Shown here piece by piece: positions 17,713-26,568 of a stretch of DNA of 64,000 nucleotides. The stretch is taken from the NCBI RefSeq assembly GCF_900114115.1, contig NZ_FORX01000008.1:1-64000 (forward strand), given 5' to 3'. The notes under the pieces are model-generated. The model was not told the origin of the DNA. It ran no database searches and saw only the letters and a program-made list of their open reading frames with translations. The DNA is from Desulfomicrobium apsheronum. Its GTDB lineage: Bacteria > Desulfobacterota > Desulfovibrionia > Desulfovibrionales > Desulfomicrobiaceae. The stretch's first letter is position 1. Each line of letters begins with the position of its first letter. Both the position numbers and the translations under genes were made by a program.

Positions 17713-17917
17713 CCGCGAGGATCATGCAGCTACTTCAACCGCACATGGCCGTCAAGGAAAAAGAAGGGGTTACCGGGCGTCCCCAACCGCCGATCCGCTT
17801 CGTCGCCGCGTAAAACACCGATCATCGCCATTTCAAATACGCCTGGGACCCGGGTATTCCCTGTTCCCCGCATCCCGCCGTCCTGGAACAGTCCGGTCAT
17901 TCGTCGTTCTTGACCGG

Positions 17918-19882
17918 TTATCCAAGTCCCTGGCCGGGCTCCATGATGCGGCCGGTCAGGGCGGTCTCGTACCCGCCCAGCTTCTCGATGCGCTCCTTGA
18001 AGGATGCCGAGCGGATCAGTTCCAGTGCCACTTCGGTCTTCCAGTCCGCATGTTCGGGCAGGAAGGCCAGATCGTAACGCTCCCGCGCCAGGGGCACGAA
18101 ATCCAGACCCAGGGCGTTCGCGGCCGCAAAAATTCCCAACCCACAGGAGGCCGTCCCGGTGAGCACGTTGACCGCCACCGCCATGTGCGTGAACTCCTCC
18201 TTGTCGTACCCGTTCACCTGCTCCGAACTGATCCCGGCCTGCCGCAGGTGATAATCGAGCAGGATGCGCGTCCCGGCACCTCGCTGGCGGTTGATGAAGC
18301 GCACCTCGGGCCGGGCGAGATCCTCCACTTTGCTGATGCCAAGCGGATTACCCTTGGCCACGATCAGCCCCTGATGCCGGATGGCCAGATTGACGCACGC
18401 GACGTTGAGGCCGGGCAGATACTTGCGGAAAAAGGGAAAGTTGAAGTCACCGCTCAGCTCGTCGAAAAGATGAGTCCCGGCCATGAGCGCCGAACGGTTC
18501 TTGAGGGCCGTGAGCCCACCCATGGAACCCACATGGCTGGAGGCGATGCGCACCGGCCGGGTCAGCCCCATGAGCTCGTTGCCAAGCACATCGAGGATGT
18601 TGTCGTGACTGCCGACCACGACCAGGGTCTGATCCAGCTCCGCCGCCGGCACAAGCAGCTCGGCCCGGACCTTCGAGGCGGCCTCGGCGCCCTCGCTGTC
18701 CACCGGAATGCGGGTCACGCCCTGGGCGCGGATGAGCGTGGTCAGCATGCCCGCGCCACGCCCCAGGGGGGTGGCCACCAGCTTCTCTCCGACCCGGCCG
18801 ATGGCCAGCCGGACCAGCTCTTCCGTGCCGAGCTTGGAAGGAATCTTGCGCGCCAGTTCCACGTCCACCAACTGTCGAACCGGAGGCGTCTTGCGGGACA
18901 GCCAGGACAAAAGCGGGATGAGCAATTCCTCGAAACAGACCACGGCCGAGACCGGATATCCCGGAGCCCCGACGATCAGCTTGCCGCCCACGATGCCGAG
19001 GATGGAGGGCTTGCCGGGCATCAGGTCGATGCCGTGAACCAGCACCTGACCCAGGCTCTCGATGATGGAACGGGAAAAATCCTTGGAGCCGGCCGAGGAC
19101 CCGGCGCCGATGACGACCACATGGCTTGGTCCGTTCACGGCTTCGCGCACCGCCGTAGTCAGGGCGTCCTCGTTGTCCGGCACGGGATCGACCCGGGTGA
19201 AGAGGCAGCCCTGGGCGGCCGCCAAACCGGCGAAGACCTGCGAATTGCTCTCGATGACCTGCCCCGGACGCGGACTTGGGCGCGTGGTGAAATCAAGGAC
19301 CTCATCGCCGGTGGGGATGAAGGTCATGCGCAGCTGTTCCCAGACCGGAACATCCCAGATCCCGGCGCTCAGGAGGCCGCCCACGTCATAGGGAGAGAGC
19401 AGCCTGTTCTGGGGCAGGAGCAGCTCCGTGGCCACGATGTCCTCGCCGATGCGGCGTACGTGCTGCATGGGGAAGACCGGGGTTTCAAGCTCGATGAAAT
19501 CATCGGTGTCGCGCACGGCCTTCTCGATCATGAGCACCCCGTCCATGCCCTCGGGCAGAGGGTGTCCGGTGTTGACGGGCGCGCATTGGCTGCCCTTGGC
19601 CAGCCGCACGGGCCGTCCTTCGCGGGCGGCGAAAGTGGACTCGGCTTTCAGGGCATAGCCGTCCATGGCCGCGCTGTGAAATGTCGGGGAGGAACACACC
19701 GCATGCACCGCCTGCGCCGTAACCCGGCCACAGGCCTGATGCGCGGGGATCGTCTCCATGCCGACCAGGCCGTCCCGGTCAAGGGCGTCCATGGCCAGAC
19801 ACAGGGCTTCGGCCACTGGCACGGTCTTCAGATATATGTTTCGTTTTTTCATTTTTTTTCGCAGGTTAGAATATCCAGACAT
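17918..19882 (-). CDS. MoeA-like molybdopterin molybdotransferase fused to a periplasmic-binding-like domain
   Basis: 654 residues. Residues about 20-410 are a complete MoeA/gephyrin-type module (SAAMDGYALKAEST, ESNSQVFAGLAAAQGC, VIGAGSSAGSKDFS, PGKPSILGIVGGKLIVGAPGYPVSA). About 430-650 form a PBP_like domain (PF12727 type) related to molybdate or LysR co-inducer binding proteins (SSHVGSMGGLTALKN, FINRQRGAGTRILLDYH). The fusion is expected to insert molybdenum or tungsten into molybdopterin with an added ligand-sensing domain. The ATG at 19882 overlaps the moeA stop and has AGGA 5 nt upstream; an alternative ATG at 19852 (MKKRNIYLKT) fits the family N-terminus better but lacks a ribosome-binding site. 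MoeA2 may differ from the neighbouring MoeA in metal preference; that is speculation. Confidence 0.88.
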   Translation of the reverse strand: MSGYSNLRKKMKKRNIYLKTVPVAEALCLAMDALDRDGLVGMETIPAHQACGRVTAQAVHAVCSSPTFHSAAMDGYALKAESTFAAREGRPVRLAKGSQCAPVNTGHPLPEGMDGVLMIEKAVRDTDDFIELETPVFPMQHVRRIGEDIVATELLLPQNRLLSPYDVGGLLSAGIWDVPVWEQLRMTFIPTGDEVLDFTTRPSPRPGQVIESNSQVFAGLAAAQGCLFTRVDPVPDNEDALTTAVREAVNGPSHVVVIGAGSSAGSKDFSRSIIESLGQVLVHGIDLMPGKPSILGIVGGKLIVGAPGYPVSAVVCFEELLIPLLSWLSRKTPPVRQLVDVELARKIPSKLGTEELVRLAIGRVGEKLVATPLGRGAGMLTTLIRAQGVTRIPVDSEGAEAASKVRAELLVPAAELDQTLVVVGSHDNILDVLGNELMGLTRPVRIASSHVGSMGGLTALKNRSALMAGTHLFDELSGDFNFPFFRKYLPGLNVACVNLAIRHQGLIVAKGNPLGISKVEDLARPEVRFINRQRGAGTRILLDYHLRQAGISSEQVNGYDKEEFTHMAVAVNVLTGTASCGLGIFAAANALGLDFVPLARERYDLAFLPEHADWKTEVALELIRSASFKERIEKLGGYETALTGRIMEPGQGLG

Positions 19883-21104
19883 CCACGTCCTGTCCGGCCC
19901 TCATGCCTTCGAGGGATGCGGGAAGCCGCACCAGCCCGTCGGCATCGAGCATGGTCCGCAGCAGCCCCGACTTGCCGAGCCTCGGCATAGCCACGCACTG
20001 CCCGTCCTGTTCTTCAAGCCGCACCCGCACATAGTCCTCGCGGCCGGGTTTGGATGACAGGTTGGCCCCGAGCTTGGCCGGACGCATGAGCAGGCGTCCG
20101 GCATCAAAGGCCCCCGCATCACCACCCAGATGCACCAGAAGCGGCTGCCCGAAGACAAGCATGACGATCTGGGCGGAGGTGACCTGACCGGGAAGCCCAA
20201 GCACCGGCTTGCCCCCGACTCGCGCAAGGATGGTCGGCTTGCCGGGGCTGATGGACACGCCGTGAGCCAGAATTTCGCTGTCCGCGAAGGATTCCAGGAC
20301 CTCGATGGTCAGGTCACGGGTCCCGATGGAACTGCCGCCGGAGATGAAGACCACGTCGTTTTCCTCCAGACAGCGGGTCAGGGCGTCCTGCAGGGCTTCA
20401 CGCGCATCCGGGACCAGTCCGTGGGCGCTGACCTGGGCCCCCGACTGCCGGGCCATACAGGCCAGCGTATGGGAGTTGACGTCCCGTATCTGCCCGGGCC
20501 TGGGCACGGAATCGACAGGGACCAGTTCGTCGCCCGTTGATACGACACCGCAGCGAGGCCGACGATAAACCCGTGCGGCGGTGCAGCCGATGGCGGCCAT
20601 GAGTCCCACATCCTGGGGACGCAGACGCCTTCCGGCGGGCACGGCCACCTGCCCCTGCCCCACGTCCTCGCCCTTGAGCATGACGTTCTCGCCCGGGGTT
20701 ACGGTCTTGCGAATCTCGACTGTCGTATCCCCAAGCATCTGGGTATGCTCGACCATGATCACGGCGTCCGCGCCGGGCGGCAGGCTTCCGCCCGTAGCGA
20801 TGCCCATGCATTCCCCGGAATAGAGGGGACGGCTGACGACCTCATCGATGGCCGCGCTGCGGGCAAGCTCCACATAGGCCGGATTGCCCTCGCTCGCGCC
20901 GAAGGTGTCAGACGCGCGCACGGCATAGCCGTCCATGCAGGAGCGGTCGAGGGCCGGGATGTCCTCCCCGGACAGGATGTCTTCGGCCAGAACGCGGCCA
21001 AGACAATCCTCCAGGGGCATGAGTTCGGAATCCACGGGCGCGAAACCACGCAGCAACTCGCAAAACCGGGCCGGAGAAATGACCCGGAAAAAACCATGAT
21101 CCAT
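19866..21104 (-). CDS. moeA: Molybdopterin molybdotransferase MoeA
   Basis: 412 residues, standard MoeA length and domain order: N-terminal linker (RSCMDGYAVRASDTFG), the MoCF-binding domain with STGDELV and SGGSSIGTRDLT, and the C-terminal barrel with GREDYVRVRL. It catalyses insertion of molybdate into adenylylated molybdopterin. It follows the ModE-like gene by 2 bp and overlaps the second moeA by 17 bp, so the three genes are translated as one unit. Two moeA copies in one operon suit an organism that loads both Mo and W enzymes. Confidence 0.95.
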   Translation of the reverse strand: MDHGFFRVISPARFCELLRGFAPVDSELMPLEDCLGRVLAEDILSGEDIPALDRSCMDGYAVRASDTFGASEGNPAYVELARSAAIDEVVSRPLYSGECMGIATGGSLPPGADAVIMVEHTQMLGDTTVEIRKTVTPGENVMLKGEDVGQGQVAVPAGRRLRPQDVGLMAAIGCTAARVYRRPRCGVVSTGDELVPVDSVPRPGQIRDVNSHTLACMARQSGAQVSAHGLVPDAREALQDALTRCLEENDVVFISGGSSIGTRDLTIEVLESFADSEILAHGVSISPGKPTILARVGGKPVLGLPGQVTSAQIVMLVFGQPLLVHLGGDAGAFDAGRLLMRPAKLGANLSSKPGREDYVRVRLEEQDGQCVAMPRLGKSGLLRTMLDADGLVRLPASLEGMRAGQDVDVWIF

Positions 21105-21106
21105 TC

Positions 21107-21520
21107 CTAATCCGCCTTGAAAGATGAAAGTTTGGTTTCCGGATAGGCATCGGCGTAATACTGCACTTCCTCGCCGAAAATATCCTGGGCCTTGCCCTTG
21201 GCGTAGACCTCGATGTCGCTCTGCAGCTGCAGAAACTGCCGGGCCAGCTGACGCCCGACGGGGGTAAGCTCATAACGCTGGCCCTTGCCCTTGATCTTCT
21301 GCACCAGCGGTTTGCCGATGCTTTCCTCGGCGGCCTTGAGCTTGCCCCAGGCGGCCCGATACGACATCTTCATATCCGTGGCAGCCTGTCTGAGCGATCC
21401 GCACTCCTCGATTTTTTCGAGCAAAAGGGCCCGGCCGATGCCCAGAAAAATCTTCTCGTCGCGTTCGAACCAGACATGCAGGCGCAAGGTCAAGGTGCCC
21501 TCGGTTTTGGATTCGGTCAT
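21107..21520 (-). CDS. ModE-like (LysR-type HTH) transcriptional regulator
   Basis: 137 residues. The first about 90 are the winged helix of ModE/LysR N-terminal type (GRALLLEKIEECGSLRQAATDMKMSYRAAWGKLKAAEE, wing with GKGQRYELTPVGRQ). The C-terminal about 40 residues show no molybdate-binding TOBE/DI domain. It probably regulates the downstream moeA genes and perhaps the divergent fdhE. Whether it senses molybdate itself is unclear, since the ligand domain of classical ModE is absent; the PBP domain of the fused MoeA could play that part. Confidence 0.85.
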   Translation of the reverse strand: MTESKTEGTLTLRLHVWFERDEKIFLGIGRALLLEKIEECGSLRQAATDMKMSYRAAWGKLKAAEESIGKPLVQKIKGKGQRYELTPVGRQLARQFLQLQSDIEVYAKGKAQDIFGEEVQYYADAYPETKLSSFKAD

Positions 21521-21682
21521 GGATTCCTCCTCCCGGCTTGAGGATGATGTGATTAAAATTCAGACACATATTTTGCTAAATCAAAGCAAGACACAAAACA
21601 AGCATTGTGATGTATCAAAAGACACGCTAGGAACGGACCCGGCCCGGATTCACACCTCGCCCTTCACCAACGGAGAATGCCC

Positions 21683-22567
21683 ATGATCGAAGCTGAAAAA
21701 GCCCTGGAATTGCTTGCCAAGAAAATCGACGCGTGCAGAAAACGGGATTTTCTTCCCGTGGAACTGATCGATCTGGTCGAAAAGATCTACACCCGTCAAC
21801 TCAAGGCCCGGGACAAAGCCCAGGTTCCTGCCGCCGCCACGATCGAAATCGCCGATCAACTGCAGCACAGCCAGGGCGCTCCTCTGGTCGAAAGAACCGA
21901 TTTTCCCTTTGACAAAGACCAGAGCATCGAACTGTTCAACGAATTCCTGGAGCTGACGAAAGCGGTCAACCCGGCCCTTGGCGAAGCCGCTGCCGCCATT
22001 TCGGCCGCCATCGCGGACAAATCCCTGGACCTGGACCTGGTCATGCAGGCGCATTTGAACGGCGACGAGGGTTTTTTCTCCACCTGGACCGCCGTCACCC
22101 CTTCCGCGCCGCGCATCCTGCCCATGCTCGCGCAGGCCGCCATGACTCCGTCCCTCGAGCGCGCCGCCATCGCGCTGGAAGCCCGGACCGATCTTTCGAA
22201 TTCCTGGGAACATGGGCACTGCCCCCTGTGCGGCAGCATGCCGATCATATCCGATTTGCGCGAAAAGGAAGGATTCAGATACAACATCTGCGGATTCTGC
22301 CACGCGGAATATCATGCGCCCAGGTTGCAGTGTCCCTTCTGTCTGGAAAAGGACGTGGCGAAACTGGAATACTACGAGGCCGATGAAGAGCCCGGAGTAC
22401 GCATCAACGCCTGCAAGACCTGCAATCTTTACATCAAGCTCACGGATTTCAGAAACCTCGATCGCAGAACCCTGCCCCTGGTGGATGATCTGGAATCCCT
22501 GAGCCTCGATGTGGCGGCCCGGGAAAAGAAATACAAGCGCCCTACTCTCTCGGCCTGGGGTTTTTAA
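21683..22567 (+). CDS. fdhE: Formate dehydrogenase maturation protein FdhE
   Basis: 294 residues. The C-terminal half has four CxxC pairs of two rubredoxin-like zinc/iron knuckles: CPLCGS, CGFCHAEY, CPFCLEKD and CKTC, as in FdhE. FdhE is needed for assembly of active formate dehydrogenase. ATG at 21683 is preferred to the in-frame ATG at 21677 because GGAG stands 8 nt before it. It is divergent from the moeA operon with a 162-bp shared promoter region, and 9 kb from the formate dehydrogenase genes. The N-terminal half is helical and variable, as usual for the family. Confidence 0.92.
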   Translation: MIEAEKALELLAKKIDACRKRDFLPVELIDLVEKIYTRQLKARDKAQVPAAATIEIADQLQHSQGAPLVERTDFPFDKDQSIELFNEFLELTKAVNPALGEAAAAISAAIADKSLDLDLVMQAHLNGDEGFFSTWTAVTPSAPRILPMLAQAAMTPSLERAAIALEARTDLSNSWEHGHCPLCGSMPIISDLREKEGFRYNICGFCHAEYHAPRLQCPFCLEKDVAKLEYYEADEEPGVRINACKTCNLYIKLTDFRNLDRRTLPLVDDLESLSLDVAAREKKYKRPTLSAWGF

Positions 22568-22627
22568 AGAATAAGAACTGCCTCCAGACAGGACCGATTG
22601 TTGCCATCCATATGAACAAGGGGATGG

Positions 22628-22673
22628 ATTCCCGCCTTCGCGGGAATGACTCGGAGGCGGGAATGACTCGGAG
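22628..22673. repeat. dRS3-like palindrome plus 17-bp direct repeat
   Basis: ATTCCCGC-cttc-GCGGGAAT (22628-22647) is the intergenic palindrome type common in proteobacteria. Its right arm begins a 17-bp unit, GCGGGAATGACTCGGAG, present twice in tandem (22640-22656 and 22657-22673). It lies between fdhE and the first nested-stem element. Confidence 0.8.
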
Positions 22674-22750
22674 GCGAATGCGAAAATTGCGCATTTCTCC
22701 CTGCGGGTTGAATCCGTCAACAGCCTTGCCCCGGCCAGCGCCCGGTTCCA

Positions 22751-22926
22751 GCGTTCCGGGTCGATCCGGGGCGGGGGCGGCAACTGTCTGACTGAGCCAG
22801 GAATCGTTTGTTTTTCCGTCGTCCCTCGCCCGGAGCGCAGACATCTGTTCGGCAGAAACGACGGAAAAACAGTACGAGACCGGAGAAGGGGTTTTGGCGG
22901 CCGCGCCCCGGATCGGCCCGGAATGC
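22751..22926 (+). repeat. Nested-stem intergenic element, copy 1
   Basis: A 23-bp outer stem (22751-22773 with 22904-22926, only G-U deviations on the plus-strand transcript) encloses a perfect 13-bp inner stem (GTTTTTCCGTCGT 22810-22822 with 22858-22870). Between the stems the 5' strand has CTGTCTGACTGAGCCAGG and the 3' strand has TACGAG and GAAGG motifs; both are shared with copies 2 and 3, while the paired stems differ in sequence. Paired change with conserved internal strands is the signature of a structured RNA or a folded single-stranded DNA element. It sits between fdhE and mobA. I cannot name a family. Confidence 0.8.
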
Positions 22927-23004
22927 GGCCGCACTGAGACGCCTGCAAACCAAAAATACCGCGCCCGCTGCCTTTCGGCGGCGGATCGCGGCACAGGGAA
23001 AATC

Positions 23005-23574
23005 ATGATTGGATTGGTGCTTGCCGGAGGAAAATCATCCCGGCTCGGACAAGACAAGACCCGCGTCGTGCACGAGGGGCAGACCCTGCTCACGCGCACG
23101 GCCACGCTGCTGCAACGCCATGTCGACAAGGTCTATGTCTCCTGCCGGCAGACCATCGATGTGGGCGGGCCCTGGCCCGTCATCACCGATGAGACGGAGC
23201 GCATCGGCCCCGCCGGCGGCATCATCACGGCGCTGCGCAAATTCAGGGAACCGATATTCGTCCTTGCCTGCGACCTGCCTTTCATGGAGGACGGCATCAT
23301 CGAAAGACTCATGGCCGCGCGGGAAGAGCGCCCGCGGCATTGCGTGCTGACCACCTGGCAACTCAAGGATACGGGATTCATCGAGAACCTGGTCGCAATC
23401 TACGAACCGCAGGCCCTGCCCTTGCTGGAGGAAGGCGTGTCCCAGGGGCTCTTCAAGCTCAGCCGGCTCATCCCGGCCGAACTGCGCCACACGGTAATCT
23501 ACACGGAAGACGAACGGCGCATCTTCTTCAACGTCAACTACCCGACCGATCTGGAGCAGCTGCAAGGCCGCTAG
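23005..23574 (+). CDS. mobA: Molybdenum cofactor guanylyltransferase MobA
   Basis: 189 residues from ATG at 23005 (MIGLVLAGGKSSRLGQDK); the open frame runs further upstream but only into the nested-stem element. The N-terminal nucleotide-binding motif LAGGKSSRLGQDK, the ITDE and ACDLPFME motifs mark the MobA/GT-A fold. The enzyme transfers GMP to Mo-molybdopterin to make the bis-MGD cofactor used by formate dehydrogenase. It ends 6 bp before the convergent lipoprotein gene. Slightly shorter than E. coli MobA, within the normal range. Confidence 0.92.
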   Translation: MIGLVLAGGKSSRLGQDKTRVVHEGQTLLTRTATLLQRHVDKVYVSCRQTIDVGGPWPVITDETERIGPAGGIITALRKFREPIFVLACDLPFMEDGIIERLMAAREERPRHCVLTTWQLKDTGFIENLVAIYEPQALPLLEEGVSQGLFKLSRLIPAELRHTVIYTEDERRIFFNVNYPTDLEQLQGR

Positions 23575-23580
23575 AAAAAA

Positions 23581-23895
23581 CTATTTCCCGCGAACGAAAT
23601 CAAGCGTGCCGACCCCCGGCACGTCCAGACGGACATTGCCGCCCTCGATCACGCCTTCGACCACCGCCCCGTCACCGGTGTGCACGTTGAGCGCACCCTC
23701 GCGCACGACCCATGAAAACGGCAAAACCTCCCCCTCGATCTCCCATTTGCCGCTGCCGTCCTCGGCCAGCGTCATGACCGCGTTCACCGGCCCGCTTGGG
23801 CCCGTGTGCGACGCCTCGTAGCGTCCGGCGAGATCGGGCCGGGAGGAACAGGACAGACAGAGAAAAAGCAGCAAAAACGGCAGTAATTTGATCAC
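23581..23895 (-). CDS. Small lipoprotein, function unknown
   Basis: 104 residues. The N-terminus MIKLLPFLLLFLCLSCSSRP has a lipobox (LCLSC), so it should be lipid-anchored after signal peptidase II cleavage. The mature part, about 85 residues, is predicted to be all-beta with repeated Gly/Val strands (GKWEIEGEVLPFSW). It overlaps the MauE-like gene by 4 bp (ATGA) and ends the seven-gene minus-strand cluster. No family recognised. Confidence 0.72.
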   Translation of the reverse strand: MIKLLPFLLLFLCLSCSSRPDLAGRYEASHTGPSGPVNAVMTLAEDGSGKWEIEGEVLPFSWVVREGALNVHTGDGAVVEGVIEGGNVRLDVPGVGTLDFVRGK

Positions 23896-24371
23896 AGCCC
23901 AAGTTCCTCCGGTTTGAGCATGAAGAGCCGGTCCAGATGGATCAGCCGATCATAAAAATAAACATGTGCGGTCATGGCCAGCCAGCCCAGATCCCTGAGC
24001 ACCGTCCACCAGGAGATGGGCTCCCCAACGGTCTGGAAGCAGCCGCACCCGATGGGCGTATCCTGGATAAGGGCCACCAGCACAGCCACGGTGAACATGG
24101 CCAGCATCCCGCCGATCAGCAGGCTCGCCGCCCGCACCCTGACACCGGCCAGAAGAAAGAGGCCGCAGACCAGCTCCAGCCAGGGCATGAACACGGCCAA
24201 TGGATTGATCAGCCAATACGGGACGATGAGATAGCCCGCGATGTTGTCCGCGAACTCGGCCGGAAAATTGATCTTGTGCAGGCTGGCGTAGATGAAAATT
24301 CCGGCCAGATAGAGACGCAGGATCAGGGCGAGAAGGGGATGGGTCAGGATGTGCTTCAGGCGTGGAATCAT
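23892..24371 (-). CDS. MauE/DoxX-like membrane protein
   Basis: 159 residues with four membrane helices. The first contains RLYLAGIFIYASLHKI, the third has PWLELVCGLFLLAGVRVRA, and a GCGCF motif follows in the loop before helix 4, as in MauE/methylamine utilisation-type proteins. That family is thought to support disulfide or thiol chemistry of exported proteins. The two cysteines in GCGCF would face the periplasm. It overlaps both neighbours by 4 bp, with a GAF-rhodanese protein before it and a lipoprotein after it, so they are made together. Confidence 0.8.
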   Translation of the reverse strand: MIPRLKHILTHPLLALILRLYLAGIFIYASLHKINFPAEFADNIAGYLIVPYWLINPLAVFMPWLELVCGLFLLAGVRVRAASLLIGGMLAMFTVAVLVALIQDTPIGCGCFQTVGEPISWWTVLRDLGWLAMTAHVYFYDRLIHLDRLFMLKPEELGL

Positions 24372-25981
24372 TGCGTGCCTCCGTCCAGGGCCAGAGGTGG
24401 GACGTCCTTGACGATATAGACCCGCTCATGGTCCCTGCCCAGAAATTTCGTGGCCACGGTCAGGTCGTAGCGGCGGCTCACGCTGCGCCCGAAAACCACG
24501 ATGGGCCGCTCGGGGTCCTCGGCGGTCATTTGCATCATGTAGACCAGATCGAAAAGCTGAGCCGGAACATTGACCGCTCTTTGCGCATGCTCGCGCTCAA
24601 AGAACTCACGCGGGCGTGCATCGACAAGAAGCGCATCCTCCTTTTCGATGAGCGCCAATGCCTGCTTCAGGGTCACGAATGGAACCTCGGGCCCGGGAGC
24701 TTCGATCAGGGGTATACCGCGCGGGTTTTGCGCGTTGAACGCCAACGCCATGCCCAGACTCAGCGCAATGATGAGAAAGAAATCGACCAGGCGCACCCGG
24801 GTCAGGCTCAACGCCTTGCTGTGCACGATGCCGGCGATGCGTCTGCCCGCGGCCTCCAGCATGCTGATTTGGTCCCTGGCCCGCGTCAGTTCATCGATGG
24901 TGCGTCGCAGTTCCTCGTTCTGCCTGGCCAGATCATCGTTCAGGGCCATGATGGTCCTGAAGGAATCGGCATTCTTGAGATGCAAGACGCCCTGCGAAAC
25001 AAAGGCCTGCAACAGGCCGTCCTCGGCGGGAACCGTCGGACCGAGACTCTGCCCCAGCAGCAACACCCCGTACAAGTTCTCGCGCAGCATGAAGAGATAG
25101 CCCCGGTCGGGCGTAAAACCCAGCTCGATCCCCATGGCGCCGCTCATGTCCTCGACAGGTTCGACCTGCAAGGGTTGCAGATGCTTTTCGCGCACACCAG
25201 CCAAGCACAGAAAAAACAGCCTCTCCACCTTTTCGTCGGTGAGTTCGGGCTTTACCGGCAGGCCGCTGGAAATTTCATGGATTTGTCCCGAGCTGCGGTC
25301 GTGCAGCACGAGAAGGCCCTGGGGCCGGGAAAAATGCCCGAGCAGGGTCAAGAGAAAGGTGGACATGACCTCGGCCATGTCAACGCGCAGAATTTCTCCG
25401 GAGAGGTCGCGCAAAGCGCTCAGGTGATAAATCTGACGGTCCAGGGTGTCGTTTTGCTTGGTCAACTCGGCGTTGAGCAGTTCGACACGGGTGGCATAGA
25501 GCGAGAACCGAAGGCTGGTCTGGAACAGGGTGCCAAGACCCGCCACAAGCTGCCTGTCGTTTTCATCATACGGGCGCCCGGCCAGGCTTTCTTCCAGGCC
25601 GAGCACTCCATCCCGGCCGTCATCGAGAGGACAGACCAGGAGCAGCTCGCATTTTCCGGGGCAGAGCTCGCCCTGCAGGGAGGGCACGAAAAACGAGGAT
25701 TTGCGCTCTTCGCCGAGGGCGTCCAGATGTTCGCGCAGCACCCGCGCATATTCAGGAGTCAGGCTTTTGGAGAGACTGGAGCGGGTCATGAGCTGAAACC
25801 CGTCCTGCCCCAGGACGGCCGCAAAACCGCCCCGGGCGCCAACTCCACCCTGGGCCGAAAGCAGAAAAGCCTCCAGTATCCTGTGTGGATAACGCGCCCC
25901 GCTCAGCTCTGCGGCCGTATCGAACAGAATCTGAAACTGGTATCTGACGCGATCGGCATCGCCTTCGGTTTGAACCGTCAT
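24368..25981 (-). CDS. GAF-domain, coiled-coil, membrane-anchored protein with C-terminal inactive rhodanese domain
   Basis: 537 residues. Two GAF-like regions (about 15-155 and 195-340) are followed by a coiled coil near 345-390 (ALNDDLARQNEELRRTIDEL), one membrane helix near 405-422 (LVDFFLIIALSLGMALAF) and a rhodanese-like domain (about 435-530). In the active-site loop the usual Cys is replaced: the sequence is VVFGRSVSRRYD. The GAF domains would therefore face the cytoplasm and the rhodanese fold the periplasm. No kinase or output domain is present. It overlaps the MauE-like gene and follows the thioredoxin-like gene by 14 bp. Confidence 0.72.
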   Translation of the reverse strand: MTVQTEGDADRVRYQFQILFDTAAELSGARYPHRILEAFLLSAQGGVGARGGFAAVLGQDGFQLMTRSSLSKSLTPEYARVLREHLDALGEERKSSFFVPSLQGELCPGKCELLLVCPLDDGRDGVLGLEESLAGRPYDENDRQLVAGLGTLFQTSLRFSLYATRVELLNAELTKQNDTLDRQIYHLSALRDLSGEILRVDMAEVMSTFLLTLLGHFSRPQGLLVLHDRSSGQIHEISSGLPVKPELTDEKVERLFFLCLAGVREKHLQPLQVEPVEDMSGAMGIELGFTPDRGYLFMLRENLYGVLLLGQSLGPTVPAEDGLLQAFVSQGVLHLKNADSFRTIMALNDDLARQNEELRRTIDELTRARDQISMLEAAGRRIAGIVHSKALSLTRVRLVDFFLIIALSLGMALAFNAQNPRGIPLIEAPGPEVPFVTLKQALALIEKEDALLVDARPREFFEREHAQRAVNVPAQLFDLVYMMQMTAEDPERPIVVFGRSVSRRYDLTVATKFLGRDHERVYIVKDVPPLALDGGTQ

Positions 25982-25995
25982 CTGCCGCTCCGCGA

Positions 25996-26538
25996 TCAGT
26001 CGAGCAGTGTCTTTATGTGCTGGTACAGCGCGTCAATGTCCTGAACCACGCCGAGGTGGTCGTAAACCACGCTCCCGTCCGGTCTGCAGACGATGGTGTA
26101 GGGCGTGAGCGGCTCACCCAGCACCTTGTGCAGCACGTAGTCGGGGTCGCTCAGAACCGGAAAAAGGTACTGGCCGGTGCCCAGCAGCTGCCTGACCTCG
26201 GCGTCCGTTCCTCCGGCGGCCAGCCCGAACATGGCCACCCGCCCCTTGAGCTTGCCCCTGTTCAGGCGGTTGAAAAGGGTTTTGAAACCCGGGGACTGCT
26301 TCACGCACTGCGGACAATACACTCCGATGACCTCGATGAAAATGAGATCGGCGCCAAGATCCGCAAGAGTGAAGGTCGTTTTCCCCTGCACGCCAAGCAT
26401 CTCCTGCCCGGCCGGATCGAAGGGAACGGGCAGAATCAGTTCGGGCATGACGTCGCCGGTGGCGGGCGGCGCGGCCATGACAGGCTGGGTCACGCAAAAG
26501 AGAAAGAGACAAAATGCGATACGAGTGAAAAGCGTCAT
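25996..26538 (-). CDS. Exported thioredoxin-like (TlpA/redoxin) protein
   Basis: 180 residues with a signal peptide (MTLFTRIAFCLFLFCVTQPV, cleavage after AMA). The thioredoxin-type fold carries the redox-active motif CPQC (VIGVYCPQCVKQSP) at about residue 75, and the cis-Pro region LTPYTIVCRPDGSV. It probably acts as a periplasmic thiol-disulfide reductant. The gene is 30 bp after the receiver-STAS gene and 14 bp before the GAF-rhodanese gene, linking it to the signalling cluster and to the MauE-like protein. Confidence 0.82.
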   Translation of the reverse strand: MTLFTRIAFCLFLFCVTQPVMAAPPATGDVMPELILPVPFDPAGQEMLGVQGKTTFTLADLGADLIFIEVIGVYCPQCVKQSPGFKTLFNRLNRGKLKGRVAMFGLAAGGTDAEVRQLLGTGQYLFPVLSDPDYVLHKVLGEPLTPYTIVCRPDGSVVYDHLGVVQDIDALYQHIKTLLD

Positions 26539-26568
26539 GAATACTCCTTGGCATTTGGCCGAAAAAAC

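Noticed and set aside
22751-22926. Retron or HEARO/omega RNA
   Set aside because: No reverse transcriptase, IscB or TnpB gene is near any of the three copies; left as an unnamed element.
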